Positions 34,186 through 44,423 are shown, numbered from the stretch's first letter. The stretch is 64,000 nucleotides of DNA from Desulfoplanes formicivorans (GCF_001748225.1 NZ_BDFE01000016.1:1-64000), one strand, 5' to 3'. Notes: generated by a model from the sequence alone, not told the origin. Numbers and translations are program-made.

Positions 34186-35334
34186 TTACCCTTCATCGCT
34201 GGTACAGACTTCCACGGCTCCCCGGAACAACCGGACAGGACTGATCTCGATGCCCAGTTCTTTTCTGAACCGTTGGACAATCCGGACCTCCTGGGGGGTA
34301 ACCAGGGACAAGGCACAGCCCTGGGCCCCGGCACGGCCGGTTCTGCCCACACGGTGCAGGTAATCCTTGCTGCTCGACGGAATATCCACATTGAAAATGT
34401 GGGTCACATCCCGGATATCCAATCCCCGTGCTGCCACATCCGAGGCCAACAGCAGGCGAACCCTGCCCTTTTGCAAATCCTCAATGCCCTTTTGACGACT
34501 GAGCTTGTCGTGAGCTCCGTGAATGTCGGCCACAGGAAGCTTGTGATAACGCAGCCTGTCGGCAATGATTTCTGCGGTTCTGTTTCTATGCACAAAGGCA
34601 ATGGCCCGATGGGGATGAAGGGCATGCATGAGCTTTCGCAAAACATCACCCTTTTCCCGTTCCTCGCATACAAGATACTGATGGCTGATGGTCGAACTGA
34701 CCTGGTTGGCATGCACATGGATCTCGATCACTTCAGGCGCCAACACCTTCACTTCCCGCAGACTTACCGGCTGCACCGTAGCGGACACGTACACAAGTCG
34801 TCTGGACCGTGATGTGCGGGCTATGAGATCCCGGACCTTTTCGGTTGTGTCGCCACCCAGCAACCTGTCCACCTCATCCACCACAACCGTAGTTATGGTA
34901 TGCCCATTGATCTTTTTCAAATCCATCAGATGGAGTATCCTTCCGGTCGACCCCACAATGAGATGCGGCTTGTGCTTGAGCCCTTCAATCTGGCGTTTGA
35001 CAGCAACCCCGCCAATGAGGGCCAGGGTGCGAACCCCCATGCCGGAAGATTCAGCCAGTTTCTTGGCCTGCCTGAAAATCTGCATGGCCAGTTCGTGGGT
35101 GGGAGCGATAACCATGGCCTGCACGCTCTTTTGCCGGATATCAATGTTCTGAAAGAGTGGCAGCAGGTAGGCCAGGGTCTTGCCCGTACCTGTGGCCGAG
35201 CAGACATAAACGTCCTTTTTCTGCAAAAGAACCGGAATGGATCGTTCCTGGATGGGCGTGGGCGTGGTGATACGCTCGTCCGCAAGCCCCTTGACCAGTT
35301 CTGGGGCAAGTCCCAATTGTTCGAATGTCATCAT
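34186..35334 (-). CDS. DEAD/DEAH-box RNA helicase
   Basis: 382 residues, core helicase only. Q-motif TTPTPIQERSIPVLL, motif I SATGTGKT, motif II VVVDEVDRLL (DEVD instead of DEAD), SATVQP as motif III and HRVGRTGRAG as motif VI. It lacks the long basic C-terminus of RhlE or CsdA. ATG 35334 has AGGAAAC upstream. It probably acts in RNA unwinding during ribosome assembly or mRNA turnover. The DEVD variant is seen in some helicases and does not exclude activity. Confidence 0.88.
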   Translation of the reverse strand: MMTFEQLGLAPELVKGLADERITTPTPIQERSIPVLLQKKDVYVCSATGTGKTLAYLLPLFQNIDIRQKSVQAMVIAPTHELAMQIFRQAKKLAESSGMGVRTLALIGGVAVKRQIEGLKHKPHLIVGSTGRILHLMDLKKINGHTITTVVVDEVDRLLGGDTTEKVRDLIARTSRSRRLVYVSATVQPVSLREVKVLAPEVIEIHVHANQVSSTISHQYLVCEEREKGDVLRKLMHALHPHRAIAFVHRNRTAEIIADRLRYHKLPVADIHGAHDKLSRQKGIEDLQKGRVRLLLASDVAARGLDIRDVTHIFNVDIPSSSKDYLHRVGRTGRAGAQGCALSLVTPQEVRIVQRFRKELGIEISPVRLFRGAVEVCTSDEG

Positions 35335-35355
35335 GTTTCCTTTTTGTGCAACTGA

Positions 35356-36135
35356 TCATTTGTCGGCAAGGCCGCACAGCATGAACCCCAAAATGGGTTG
35401 ACATTTTTCCGTGCATGCCGGGTAGAACCTTCCATGCTTCTTGCTGCCCGAACGGTTTTCAAGTCCCCAATAAAATTCGGCAATACCCAAGGGAATCCAT
35501 TGATTGTGCACGGCATGGTTGAGCAATTTTGGGGCACAACAATCTCCGGTGCCCGTGGGCATGCCTCCAGGCCCCTCAAAAACATCCGCCATCAACCGCG
35601 TTTCTCCGCGAAAATTGGAAACCGTATACAATCCATGAATCTTTTTCATCAGGCCTTTTGAAAGGGCCCGACGCTTGTTCACCAGATCCCTGCGCAAGGG
35701 GTCATCATCCGAAAGCCCGGCAATGGTCCTGCCAAGTTCCTTGATGGTGCGTTCCACCGGTCTGCTGATCCGGTCCATTTCACTGGTATCCACAAGGGGA
35801 CCAACCCAGCCGTCCACATGCCATATGCCATTGTATTGACCGGAAAAAGCCTTGGCACAACCAACCTGTCCCCGATCATCCACATATTCCATGACCCCGA
35901 ACATCTGCCCCCGGGCCGGACCAAACAGATAATCTGTTGTCAGCCTCGGGTCAGCCTGCTTTGGGGGAACATGCCAGTCAATCCGTTTTGTTTGCTCCAG
36001 CTCGAGCATCAATCCCCGGCACAGGTCGCGGGCATGGCCCATGGGAAGAGTGTGTACCTGCTTGCAGCGTCTGCACCATCCATAGCACGACCCCAGACGG
36101 GTTGCATGCTCATTATTCGCTTGTTCCGGGCACAT
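35356..36135 (-). CDS. RluA-associated N-terminal-domain protein
   Basis: 259 residues of a domain otherwise found fused to RluA-type pseudouridine synthases: GTGDCCAPKLLNHAVH, PLGIAEFYWG, RFYPACTEKCQPILGFMLCG. The pseudouridine synthase part itself is not present. N-terminal Cys pairs (CYGWCRRCKQVH) could bind zinc. The start at ATG 36135 lies 23 bases inside the upstream GGDEF gene, so the two are translationally coupled. Function unknown. Confidence 0.65.
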   Translation of the reverse strand: MCPEQANNEHATRLGSCYGWCRRCKQVHTLPMGHARDLCRGLMLELEQTKRIDWHVPPKQADPRLTTDYLFGPARGQMFGVMEYVDDRGQVGCAKAFSGQYNGIWHVDGWVGPLVDTSEMDRISRPVERTIKELGRTIAGLSDDDPLRRDLVNKRRALSKGLMKKIHGLYTVSNFRGETRLMADVFEGPGGMPTGTGDCCAPKLLNHAVHNQWIPLGIAEFYWGLENRSGSKKHGRFYPACTEKCQPILGFMLCGLADK

Positions 36136-37357
36136 AGGCTTCCACTCGATTTCGTCCCTTTTCCTTGGCCATGTAGAGGGCCTGATCGGCCATGCTGACG
36201 AGCTGCTCATCGGAAAGAGCGTGTTTGTCGGGATAGGATGTTGCTACACCAAGACTCATGGTGACCACGCCCCCCTTGAGTTTTTCATGGGGTATTTCCA
36301 GGCCGAGAATGTTGTTCCGGATTTTTTCGGCCACAAAACAGCCTCCCTGAAGCGAGGTATTGGCAAGGATGGCAACAAATTCTTCACCACCATAACGTGC
36401 ACAAAAATCTCCCGGGCGATCAAGACTCTGCTGAAACGCATGGGCAACCTTTTTGAGACACTCGTCACCTTCCCGGTGCCCATAGGAATCATTGTACCAT
36501 TTGAAATGATCCACGTCTCCCATGATCACCGTAAGGGGAGTCTGCTCCCTTTGACTGCGATCGCATTCGTTTTGCAGCCGTTCCATTAAACTGCGGCGGT
36601 TGGATATGCCGGTCAGGCCATCTGTATGAGACTGCTGTTTGATGGATGCATAGGCATGTTCCAGCCGGCCACCCAGTAAAACAATACCGAGCAAACCGAC
36701 CAGCCAGATGCTCACATGCCCTATCTGCAAGGCAACAAGGGAAATCTTCGGGACAAAGGGCAGGGTCACACTGATGCCACCGCGTATATCTCCCTGCGCA
36801 TAGCCCTGCTTGGCATGACAGGACAAACAGGACTTTTCCGTACGCAGCGCCCCCATGTAAAAAAAAGAACGATGGCCGTCTTGCACCATGACCCGACCGA
36901 TCTCCCGGGTTCCGTTATCAAACAGCACAAGGCCCTCCCGCTCCAAAGGGGTCGGCCGATTTTCGGGCCGTAACGGATTCAGGCTGGTAATATGGAAGCG
37001 AACCCATTTTTCCTGCTCGGACAAGGTGGAAATCTCTCTGGTCATGAATGCAGGATTGAGCTTGGTCAACGTCAAGGTCGCATTGAAGTGCAGATCACGA
37101 TGAGGATCTTCAAGATATATGTTGGGGCGGGTAGACTCGGTCACGGGCACATAGACGCCGTTATGCAGAGCGTTCCACCGTCTTGTGATCAGGATCTGAT
37201 CAAAAAAGCTCCGGGCCGTTTGCAACGCCAGCCGGAACTCCACCTTCCTGGCACTGTGATAGCTGAACAGAAACGAAGCTCCAATAAAACAGGACCAGAT
37301 GAGAGCAACGAGGACAATCCGCCTGGACACCATGCATGCTTGAAAATATGTGATCAT
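36113..37357 (-). CDS. Membrane diguanylate cyclase with haem-binding sensor
   Basis: 414 residues. A membrane helix at 13-34 and another near 210-230 enclose a periplasmic domain of the Tll0287/DUF3365 type, with a c-type haem motif CLSCH at 177-181. The C-terminal GGDEF domain (DGLTGISNRRSLMERL, RYGGEEFVAILAN) synthesises c-di-GMP; the active site GGEEF is complete. Redox or gas sensing through the haem is inferred. The 3' end overlaps the next gene by 23 bases. Confidence 0.88.
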   Translation of the reverse strand: MITYFQACMVSRRIVLVALIWSCFIGASFLFSYHSARKVEFRLALQTARSFFDQILITRRWNALHNGVYVPVTESTRPNIYLEDPHRDLHFNATLTLTKLNPAFMTREISTLSEQEKWVRFHITSLNPLRPENRPTPLEREGLVLFDNGTREIGRVMVQDGHRSFFYMGALRTEKSCLSCHAKQGYAQGDIRGGISVTLPFVPKISLVALQIGHVSIWLVGLLGIVLLGGRLEHAYASIKQQSHTDGLTGISNRRSLMERLQNECDRSQREQTPLTVIMGDVDHFKWYNDSYGHREGDECLKKVAHAFQQSLDRPGDFCARYGGEEFVAILANTSLQGGCFVAEKIRNNILGLEIPHEKLKGGVVTMSLGVATSYPDKHALSDEQLVSMADQALYMAKEKGRNRVEAYVPGTSE

Positions 37358-37679
37358 CTTGTCCCGGATTCACGCTTGGTACTTGTCGTTGCCCGATGCA
37401 ACCTGTCTCAAACCCATTTTCTACAAGTATCATCAGGCAAGGTCAATCTGCCCCCTCTGCCCTCTCCGGAACCCTCCACGCAGGAAAAACCATTCTCGGC
37501 CGAGGCTTTCTGCATCGCGTTTTTGCGGAAAGAGGAAGGTCGCCTGAAGGACACCGTTGCCATCACTCTGACATTGCCCATATATCTGCCTGACCTGCAC
37601 CCGAGTTTGACCTTCCTGCACATGCCATGCATAAATACGGCATGAGTCCATTATCCAATATTTTTCCAAGGAGTTCTCC
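37358..37679. other. Intergenic region upstream of glutamate dehydrogenase
   Basis: About 320 bases. A possible promoter with TTGACC near 37609-37614 and TAAATA about 20 bases downstream, and AAGGAG just before ATG 37680. No gene. Confidence 0.4.
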
Positions 37680-40628
37680 ATGCCCGATTCCGTTCATACC
37701 TCAGTAACCCAATCGACTCTGGAAACCCTGAAGCAGACCATGGCTCACGAAGCAGACCAAATAACACCATGGTTCTATGCCAACATGCACCCCTACTACT
37801 TCAAGAGCCATACCCGGGAAGAAGTTCTGACCCATCTGCACGGCATTGTGTCCGGACAGGTGACAACCATGAACAGAACACTGACCTTACGAAGTCCCTG
37901 CAAGACCAGGGTGACCTACATCAACCCGGGAACAGCCACCAAGGATATGGTGGACATCCTTGAGGGATTGAAAGGAACCAACCTGCAGACAGCGCGCATT
38001 TATACCAGTGCCGACAAGGCCATCACCCTGTGCACCTTTCATCAGGCCCCCCAAAAACTGGCCGACCCGGATGATCCAAGCATGCATAAGGCCCTGGCCA
38101 AGCTCAAGGAACTTTCCCTGGTGCCTGCCAGCGAAGAAGATTCATTTTCCTCGTTCCTGACCTGCGCCTCCCTGGACTACATCGAAAAGTTCGACCCCCA
38201 ACGGGCTGCCAGGCATTACGAGATCATCCGCCAGATAAGGGGCACGGAACGGGTTCACGTCACCATGGAACCCCTGCCCAACAACCAGGACCGTATCACT
38301 ATTGCCATGACCGAGCCCATGCAGGACGGCATGCTCCTTGAAGTGATCAAAATCCTCAACCGAGCCGATGTCCGCATTCACCGGGCCTATGCGGATCTTT
38401 TCGATCTCGGCCAGGAAGGCAACGTGGGCATCGTCAGTCTGTATGTGAGCTGTGCCAATGGCGAACCGGCTTCCACGGGACATTGCTCGGCCATACTCAA
38501 ACAGGAGCTTGCATGGATCAAATGGCTGCAGCCGGGCGACCTGGAACGCTTTGCCGACGATCACGGGTGTACCCTGGCACAGGTCGCACTCATTCAGGCG
38601 TCCTGCCTGTTCGTGCATCAGTTTTTGCACCGCAAGGACAAATATGCCTATACGTTGAACCGTATTCGCCAAACCGTTCTCAAGCATCCGGAAGCAACCC
38701 GGGCGCTGGTGGACTATTTTGAAGCCAGATTCGATCCCCAGGAAACCCGCAGAAACGACCGGGTCCAAACCGCCCGGGCATCGGCCACCCAGATCCTTGA
38801 TACCATTCCCCAGGATCTGGAGCAGTCCATCCTCCAATGCATCCTGCAGTTCATGGATCACGTTCTCAAGACCAACTATTACGTGACAAACAGGTTTGGT
38901 CTGGGTTTTCGCCTGGACCCGGCCATGCTCAAGGACCTGTTCGAGGGGGAACTTCCCTACGGCATATTCTTTTTTATCGGCCCCCGCTTTCATGGATTCC
39001 ATGTCAGATACCGGGACATGGCCCGGGGTGGGGTCAGGGTTGTGCGTACCCGAAACAAGGAACATTTCGAACTGGAGAACGCACGCCTGTTCGACGAGGC
39101 AACCGCCCTGGCCAGTTCCCAGCAGCTCAAAAACAAGGACATTCCCGAGGGCGGATCCAAGGCGGTACTGCTCCTGGCCCCCAACGGTTCCGTGGATCTG
39201 GCGGTCAAGAGCATGACCAACACCCTCCTGGACATGATCATTTCTACCAGGGAGCTCACCTCACCTGACAACGTGGTCGACTATCTGGGACACCATGAAA
39301 TCATCTATCTCGGCCCCGACGAGAACATTCTCCCCCGACACATCGACTGGATCGTGGAAAGGGCTGAAAAGCGCGGCTATCCATGGGCCCGGGCGTTCAT
39401 GAGCTCCAAACCGGGTGCCGGGATCAACCACAAAGAATACGGTGTCACCAGTCTCGGAGTAATCGTTTTCATGGAAGAGATTCTGAAAACCCTGGGAATA
39501 GATCCGTCCAAGGATGTTTTCAGAGTCAAGATGACGGGCGGACCTGCCGGGGACGTGGCCGGAAACTGCCTGCGTATCCTCCTTGCTAAGTATCCAGAAA
39601 CAGTACGCATCGTGGCCATGACGGACGGCCACGGGGCCATCTTTGATCCTGAGGGACTTGATCATGAAGAACTCAAGCGGCTGCTTGATCAGGGAGAACG
39701 ATGCAATGCCTTCTCCCCACACAAACTCCACTCTCCCGAAGGCCTGGTTGTGGACGCCTCAACTCCCGAGGGCGCCAAGATCCGCAACAATCTGCACAAT
39801 ACGGCCCAAGCCGAGGTGTTCATTCCGGCAGGCGGCCGACCCGACACCATCAACGCCAAAAACTGGGGACAATTCCTGCTTCCTGACGGTACCCCCTCGG
39901 CCAAGGCCATTGTTGAAGGAGCGAATATTTTCATCTCTCGGGAAGCCCGGGACCACCTCCAGGAAGCCGGAGTCATCTTCCTGCACGGCTCGTCGGCCAA
40001 CAAAACCGGCGTGATCTGTTCGTCGTATGAAGTTCTGGCAGGACTCATTCTTTCGGCCGATGAATTTCTTGCCATCAAAAAGGAGTACATAGCCCAGGTT
40101 TTGACCATCCTTGAACACCGGGCCCGGTCCGAAGCCAGGATGCTGACCAGGGAATTCCGATATTCCGGGGGCAAGACCCCCATGACCGAAATCTCCTTTG
40201 CCGCTTCACGCGAGATCAACGAACTCGGTGACATGATCAGCGATATTCTGGCCGAGCATGTCTCGGATCTTCACGGAGATCCCGACCTGTGTGAACTCAT
40301 CCTGGATTATTGTCCGCCCGTACTGGTTGCAAAATACCGGGATCGAATCATCTCGGACATCCCGGTCCGGCATCAATTCGCCCTGCTCGGAGCCGTGTTC
40401 GCATCGTCCATGGTGTACCGCGAAGGCCTGGGCTGGCTCAAGCGGATCAGCAAACTGAGGAACATTCTGGACGTGATCCATGCGGATTTGCAGGAACGCA
40501 AACATCTTCGACGCATTGAGAAAATCATTGCCTCCTCGAACCTTGACGACCGGGAGACCATTTTAAACATCGTCAGATCCCGGGGGCAAAGGTATCTGAC
40601 AACGACGCGACTGGGACTGGAAAACTAG
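37680..40628 (+). CDS. NAD-dependent glutamate dehydrogenase, large type
   Basis: 982 residues of the roughly 115-kDa class of NAD-glutamate dehydrogenase, linking glutamate to 2-oxoglutarate and ammonia. The catalytic core is seen in the middle: RGGVRVVRTRNKEHFELEN, GGSKAVLLLAPNGSV, and the dinucleotide-binding part KMTGGPAGDVAGNCLRILL. The N-terminal 300 residues are a regulatory/ACT-like region. AAGGAG precedes ATG 37680. It is followed after 18 bases by a VOC protein that may be co-transcribed. Confidence 0.88.
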   Translation: MPDSVHTSVTQSTLETLKQTMAHEADQITPWFYANMHPYYFKSHTREEVLTHLHGIVSGQVTTMNRTLTLRSPCKTRVTYINPGTATKDMVDILEGLKGTNLQTARIYTSADKAITLCTFHQAPQKLADPDDPSMHKALAKLKELSLVPASEEDSFSSFLTCASLDYIEKFDPQRAARHYEIIRQIRGTERVHVTMEPLPNNQDRITIAMTEPMQDGMLLEVIKILNRADVRIHRAYADLFDLGQEGNVGIVSLYVSCANGEPASTGHCSAILKQELAWIKWLQPGDLERFADDHGCTLAQVALIQASCLFVHQFLHRKDKYAYTLNRIRQTVLKHPEATRALVDYFEARFDPQETRRNDRVQTARASATQILDTIPQDLEQSILQCILQFMDHVLKTNYYVTNRFGLGFRLDPAMLKDLFEGELPYGIFFFIGPRFHGFHVRYRDMARGGVRVVRTRNKEHFELENARLFDEATALASSQQLKNKDIPEGGSKAVLLLAPNGSVDLAVKSMTNTLLDMIISTRELTSPDNVVDYLGHHEIIYLGPDENILPRHIDWIVERAEKRGYPWARAFMSSKPGAGINHKEYGVTSLGVIVFMEEILKTLGIDPSKDVFRVKMTGGPAGDVAGNCLRILLAKYPETVRIVAMTDGHGAIFDPEGLDHEELKRLLDQGERCNAFSPHKLHSPEGLVVDASTPEGAKIRNNLHNTAQAEVFIPAGGRPDTINAKNWGQFLLPDGTPSAKAIVEGANIFISREARDHLQEAGVIFLHGSSANKTGVICSSYEVLAGLILSADEFLAIKKEYIAQVLTILEHRARSEARMLTREFRYSGGKTPMTEISFAASREINELGDMISDILAEHVSDLHGDPDLCELILDYCPPVLVAKYRDRIISDIPVRHQFALLGAVFASSMVYREGLGWLKRISKLRNILDVIHADLQERKHLRRIEKIIASSNLDDRETILNIVRSRGQRYLTTTRLGLEN

Positions 40629-40646
40629 CCAACAATGGAGGGCAGC

Positions 40647-41732
40647 ATGAGTCATGAACACATCAATACGGATGAACGCCTTCTGGAACAGGTGGACCAG
40701 GTCAAGCGTCAACGGCGTCAGGCCGGTCTTTCCGGGCTTGTGGGGGGGCTTGAATGCGTCATCATCAACACCGAGGAGAATCGTTTCGAACCAGCAGTCA
40801 AGGAACTGCTTCGTTATACGGGCCTTGATTGCAGCCTTGCCTTCCAGGATACGGCACGCAAGGTGGCCGTGCTCCAAAAACAGGGATCTGCGGATTTTCT
40901 GATCACGTCGGGCAAACCCGGCGTCAATCCGTTTGCCCCTTTCAATCAAGGGCCCAAGTCAGCGCATCTTCCCAACACCAGACTGGAAACCCTGGTCTTC
41001 AGAACCAAGGATCTTGCCGCCTACGTGGACATCCAGAAAAAACGGGGCAAACAGTTCATGACCGAGGAAATCATCAGGGCCCCGCATTTCTCGTTCATCC
41101 AATCCCGACCATCCCCCTACACCGGCAATTCCCTGGGATTCATTGAATGGCACACCCAAGAACGCAATTACATGGGCACCAAGGCCCGTTCCCTAGACAT
41201 CTCCTTTGCCAAACCCGATCTGCCCCACCTGGCGCATATCGGCCGTCTCGACCATTGCGCCACCCGGGTGAGGGCCGAAGAACGCGACAAGGCCATTCTG
41301 GAATTCATGGACATGACCGAATATGATTTCGAATTCGCCATATACGTCGAATCCCTCAATTCCATCACCAACGTGGCCCGACTGCGTCTCGGAGAATTTG
41401 CCATGGTCTTTACCTCGGGCATTGCGCCATTCACGGATGTAGACCATTCCGGACCAACCGAACTGTATATCCACAACTACGGTACCCGGGTTCACCACAT
41501 GGCCTTTGAAACCGATCACATTGAAACAACCTTCCAGGCACTCAAAAAGGACGGCATGGGATTTCTGGTGGATCTGGTCGGGTCACCGGATCAGGGCCTC
41601 AAACAGACCTTTTCGGCCATGTCACCCAACACGTTGCTGGTGAACGAATATATTCACAGATACGGCGATTTCACCGGATTCTTCACCAAGAGCAATGTCA
41701 CCATGCTGACCAAGGCTACGGAAAAGCAATGA
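40647..41732 (+). CDS. VOC superfamily protein, HPPD-like
   Basis: 361 residues with paired vicinal-oxygen-chelate modules. The C-terminal half has the metal-ligand pattern of 4-hydroxyphenylpyruvate dioxygenase-like enzymes: His in LDHCATRV, His in VHHMAFETDH, Glu in LLVNEYIHRYGDF. The ending FFTKSNVTMLT recalls the C-terminal helix of HPPD. Dioxygenase activity would be odd in a strict anaerobe, so an oxygen-independent or regulatory role tied to glutamate dehydrogenase is possible. ATG 40647 has GGAGGGC upstream. Confidence 0.6.
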   Translation: MSHEHINTDERLLEQVDQVKRQRRQAGLSGLVGGLECVIINTEENRFEPAVKELLRYTGLDCSLAFQDTARKVAVLQKQGSADFLITSGKPGVNPFAPFNQGPKSAHLPNTRLETLVFRTKDLAAYVDIQKKRGKQFMTEEIIRAPHFSFIQSRPSPYTGNSLGFIEWHTQERNYMGTKARSLDISFAKPDLPHLAHIGRLDHCATRVRAEERDKAILEFMDMTEYDFEFAIYVESLNSITNVARLRLGEFAMVFTSGIAPFTDVDHSGPTELYIHNYGTRVHHMAFETDHIETTFQALKKDGMGFLVDLVGSPDQGLKQTFSAMSPNTLLVNEYIHRYGDFTGFFTKSNVTMLTKATEKQ

Positions 41733-41864
41733 CAGACTGAACACGTTTTGGATCTTGCCGGCATGGGACCGTGGCGCTCTGGAGGGGATGAGGCATGCAT
41801 GGACGCCTCCAGAAACGACAAAGGCGTATCACCGCCTCCGTCCCTGCCCGGCAAGCACGCAAAC

Positions 41865-41901
41865 ACGCGCGGCTTGGGAAGAGTATTCCCGGGCCGCGCG
41901 T
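41865..41901. terminator. GC-rich hairpin terminator
   Basis: ACGCGCGGC and GCCGCGCGT, with inner GGGAA/TTCCC pairing, lie between the VOC gene (plus) and the sigma-54 regulator (minus). Confidence 0.55.
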
Positions 41902-41919
41902 TCACGTTCAGGCAAACAA

Positions 41920-43374
41920 CTAGGTGAAGGCCCTGCCATGGCGAATATTCAGATCATGCTTCTTGAACAGTTCATAAAGGCGGGCCCTGGAAAGTCCTGA
42001 AATGGAGCAGGCCTTGCTGACATTGCCACAGGAAACCCTGGCAAGGGCACTCAGGTAGGAAACTTCAAGGGTGGAAATCGTTTTGTTGCGGACCTCTTTA
42101 AGGGTAGGCAGGTTTTCCGGTTCCAGCTCCGGAATATAGATCTGGGGATCGGTCACATCCAGCTCCTTCTCCAAGGGGCTGTGGCCGCCGTTACCGGAAA
42201 AGGAAGACTTGGCCACGGCCACCCGAATGTCAAGGGGAAGGTGGTGAGGGTAGATTATCTTTTCATTCAACGCGTTATCAATGCAGGCATACACCGTATT
42301 GACCAGCTCACGCACGTTTCCCGGCCAGGTATAGCGACAGAGAACACGCATCAATTCCCTTGAAACCGATTTCAGGGCAATGCCGTACTCATTGCAGATC
42401 TCTTCCATGTAATGCCGGGTCAATACAGGGATGTCCTCCTTGCGTTCCCGCAAGGGATGCAAATGCAAATTATGGGCGTTCAGACGATAATACAAATCCT
42501 TGCGAAAGACACCATCCTCGACCATTTTCCGCAGGTTCTGATTGGTTGCGGCTATGACCCTGAAACTGCTCGAAACCTCGACATTGGCGCCCACAGGACG
42601 AAATCGCCCTTCCTGCAACACCCGAAGCATGGATTTTTGAAGGGGGGAAGCGAGCTCGGCTACTTCATCGAGAAAAATCGTTCCTCCATCGGCATTCTTG
42701 AACAATCCGATTTTCGATTCATGAGCCCCGGTAAAAGCGCCCTTGACATGACCAAAAAGCAGTGACTCCCGCAGTTCCCTGGGCAAATTCGTGCAGTCAA
42801 CAACAACCATGCGCCCGTCCCTGCGATCGCTGTTGTCGTGAATGGCCCGCGCAAAAAGTTCTTTCCCGGTTCCTGTTTCACCGGTTATGAGCACGTTCCC
42901 CTTGCTGCGTGCCGCTCTGGCAAGCTGTTCCAGCGAAGCAATAAGTTGTCTGCTCGTACCGATTATCTTGTCCCTTCGCACGGTCTTGTGACTGAGAAAT
43001 TCCTTTTTCTTGTTCCTGTATTCCAGAGAACGCTTCAAGATTGTCCGCAACGTTGTCATGGCAATGGGTTTTTCAATATAGTCCCAGGCCCCGTTGCGCA
43101 GTGCCAACTCGGCACCATCCCCATCACCATATTCCGTAATGATGACCACTTCCGGAGAGGAAGGTGCCATCTGGAAATGTCTGATCGCCTCCAATCCGTT
43201 GCCATCAGGCAAAATCACATCCAACAAAACAAGATCATACGGATGGGCAAAGACCTCCTTTATACCTTCGGCAAGAGACCTTGTGCCCACATGACGTTGT
43301 CCCATGTGGGTCAATACGCGACCGAGTGCGTTCAAAAATTCAGGATCATCATCCACAATGAGTAAACGAGGCAT
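41920..43374 (-). CDS. NtrC-type sigma-54 response regulator
   Basis: 484 residues. A receiver domain (IVDDDPEFL, phospho-acceptor Asp52 in LVLLDVILPDGNG), then an AAA+ domain (Walker A GETGTGKELFARA, sigma-54 contact GAFTGAHESK, Walker B GGTIFLDEVAEL), and a Fis-type HTH at the C-terminus (VSKACSISGLSRARLYELF). It activates sigma-54 promoters on phosphorylation. No histidine kinase is adjacent. It faces away from the EPS genes and shares a 460-base upstream region with them. Confidence 0.9.
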   Translation of the reverse strand: MPRLLIVDDDPEFLNALGRVLTHMGQRHVGTRSLAEGIKEVFAHPYDLVLLDVILPDGNGLEAIRHFQMAPSSPEVVIITEYGDGDGAELALRNGAWDYIEKPIAMTTLRTILKRSLEYRNKKKEFLSHKTVRRDKIIGTSRQLIASLEQLARAARSKGNVLITGETGTGKELFARAIHDNSDRRDGRMVVVDCTNLPRELRESLLFGHVKGAFTGAHESKIGLFKNADGGTIFLDEVAELASPLQKSMLRVLQEGRFRPVGANVEVSSSFRVIAATNQNLRKMVEDGVFRKDLYYRLNAHNLHLHPLRERKEDIPVLTRHYMEEICNEYGIALKSVSRELMRVLCRYTWPGNVRELVNTVYACIDNALNEKIIYPHHLPLDIRVAVAKSSFSGNGGHSPLEKELDVTDPQIYIPELEPENLPTLKEVRNKTISTLEVSYLSALARVSCGNVSKACSISGLSRARLYELFKKHDLNIRHGRAFT

Positions 43375-43836
43375 ATAACGACAATGTTGTGTTGAGGGGT
43401 TGGTATGATGGCCCCGTGAAGCCGTGCTTCACGCTACGCCTGCCTGGATGCCTTCACAATGCTCTTTAAAAGCATAAAACATACCACAACCCATCCAAGA
43501 TTATCTGACTTGTCGTTCATTTGAACCTGTTTTGTGCACCATTCTATTCACTTACAGAACATGTGCACCATCTGTGGCAAGGTGTTCCACACGGCGACAC
43601 AACAGGATGTCATGCGGTATGACAACACCCGATCTCATCAATGCGATAAAATCAGGTACGTTCCTTGCTCTCACATACATTATCTACTATAGTTTGCATC
43701 ATCTTTTATGCGCGGTTCGATGCGAATTTTTCCGGACCATTCTTGTACCGTTTGCATGACAATGTTGCTGTCAGGATGTAACAGAGTCCAAAACCATGCA
43801 TGTCCTTTCACCCTCAGAACACAAGGAGTTGTCACC
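43375..43836. other. Intergenic region between regulator and EPS export gene
   Basis: About 460 bases. It contains a small GTGAAGC..GCTTCAC hairpin (43415-43431) and two direct copies of TGTGCACCAT (43533-43542 and 43562-43571), possible regulator sites. No convincing sigma-54 -24/-12 pair was found. Confidence 0.4.
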
Positions 43837-44403
43837 ATGTTCGTCCTTCGCCCGCTTCTCGCCAGTCTCTTCATTTGTCTGTTCTGCCTGCCCGTGCACG
43901 GCATGGCCCAGACCCTGCCAACCTTTGTACTCGGTCCCGAAGATGTTCTGGATATCTCCGTATGGAGGGATGAAACCCTCAGCAGAAAGGTCATGATCAT
44001 GCCCGACGGCAAATTCTCCTTTCCCCTTATCGGCGATATCCAGGCCAGCGGCCACACGGTAAGCGAAGTCCGGGACATGATTCAGGAAAAAATCAAAAAA
44101 TTCGTCCCTGATGCACCCGTGAGCGTGGTCATGGATGAAATCAAAAGTCCCAAGGTGTACATTGTGGGCAAGGTCAACAAGCAGGGCACCTTTGTCATGG
44201 AAGGAACACCCTTGAGCGTTGTGCAGCTCATTGCTCTTTCGGGTGGGCTGACTCCTTTTGCCGAAGGAGACGACATCCACGTGCTGAGGGAAGTCAACGG
44301 CAAACAAACCGCCATTCCCGTGGATTATGAAAAAATCATCCAAGGCAAGGACCTTGAGTCCAATATCGTTCTCAAACCCGGTGATACCGTGGTTGTTCCC
44401 TGA
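43837..44403 (+). CDS. Polysaccharide export protein (Wza-like)
   Basis: 188 residues: Sec signal (MFVLRPLLASLFICLFCLPVHG), then the polysaccharide export domain (LGPEDVLDISVWRDETLSRK, MPDGKFSFPLIGDIQASG) and one SLBB domain (KVYIVGKVNKQGTF, LIALSGGLTPFA). It lacks the Wza C-terminal membrane helix, matching the short exporters of exosortase-type EPS loci. The start is set by AAGGAG ten bases upstream. First gene of a plus-strand cluster of five. Confidence 0.88.
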   Translation: MFVLRPLLASLFICLFCLPVHGMAQTLPTFVLGPEDVLDISVWRDETLSRKVMIMPDGKFSFPLIGDIQASGHTVSEVRDMIQEKIKKFVPDAPVSVVMDEIKSPKVYIVGKVNKQGTFVMEGTPLSVVQLIALSGGLTPFAEGDDIHVLREVNGKQTAIPVDYEKIIQGKDLESNIVLKPGDTVVVP

Positions 44404-44423
44404 TGCACCAGGAAGAGGCCCAG

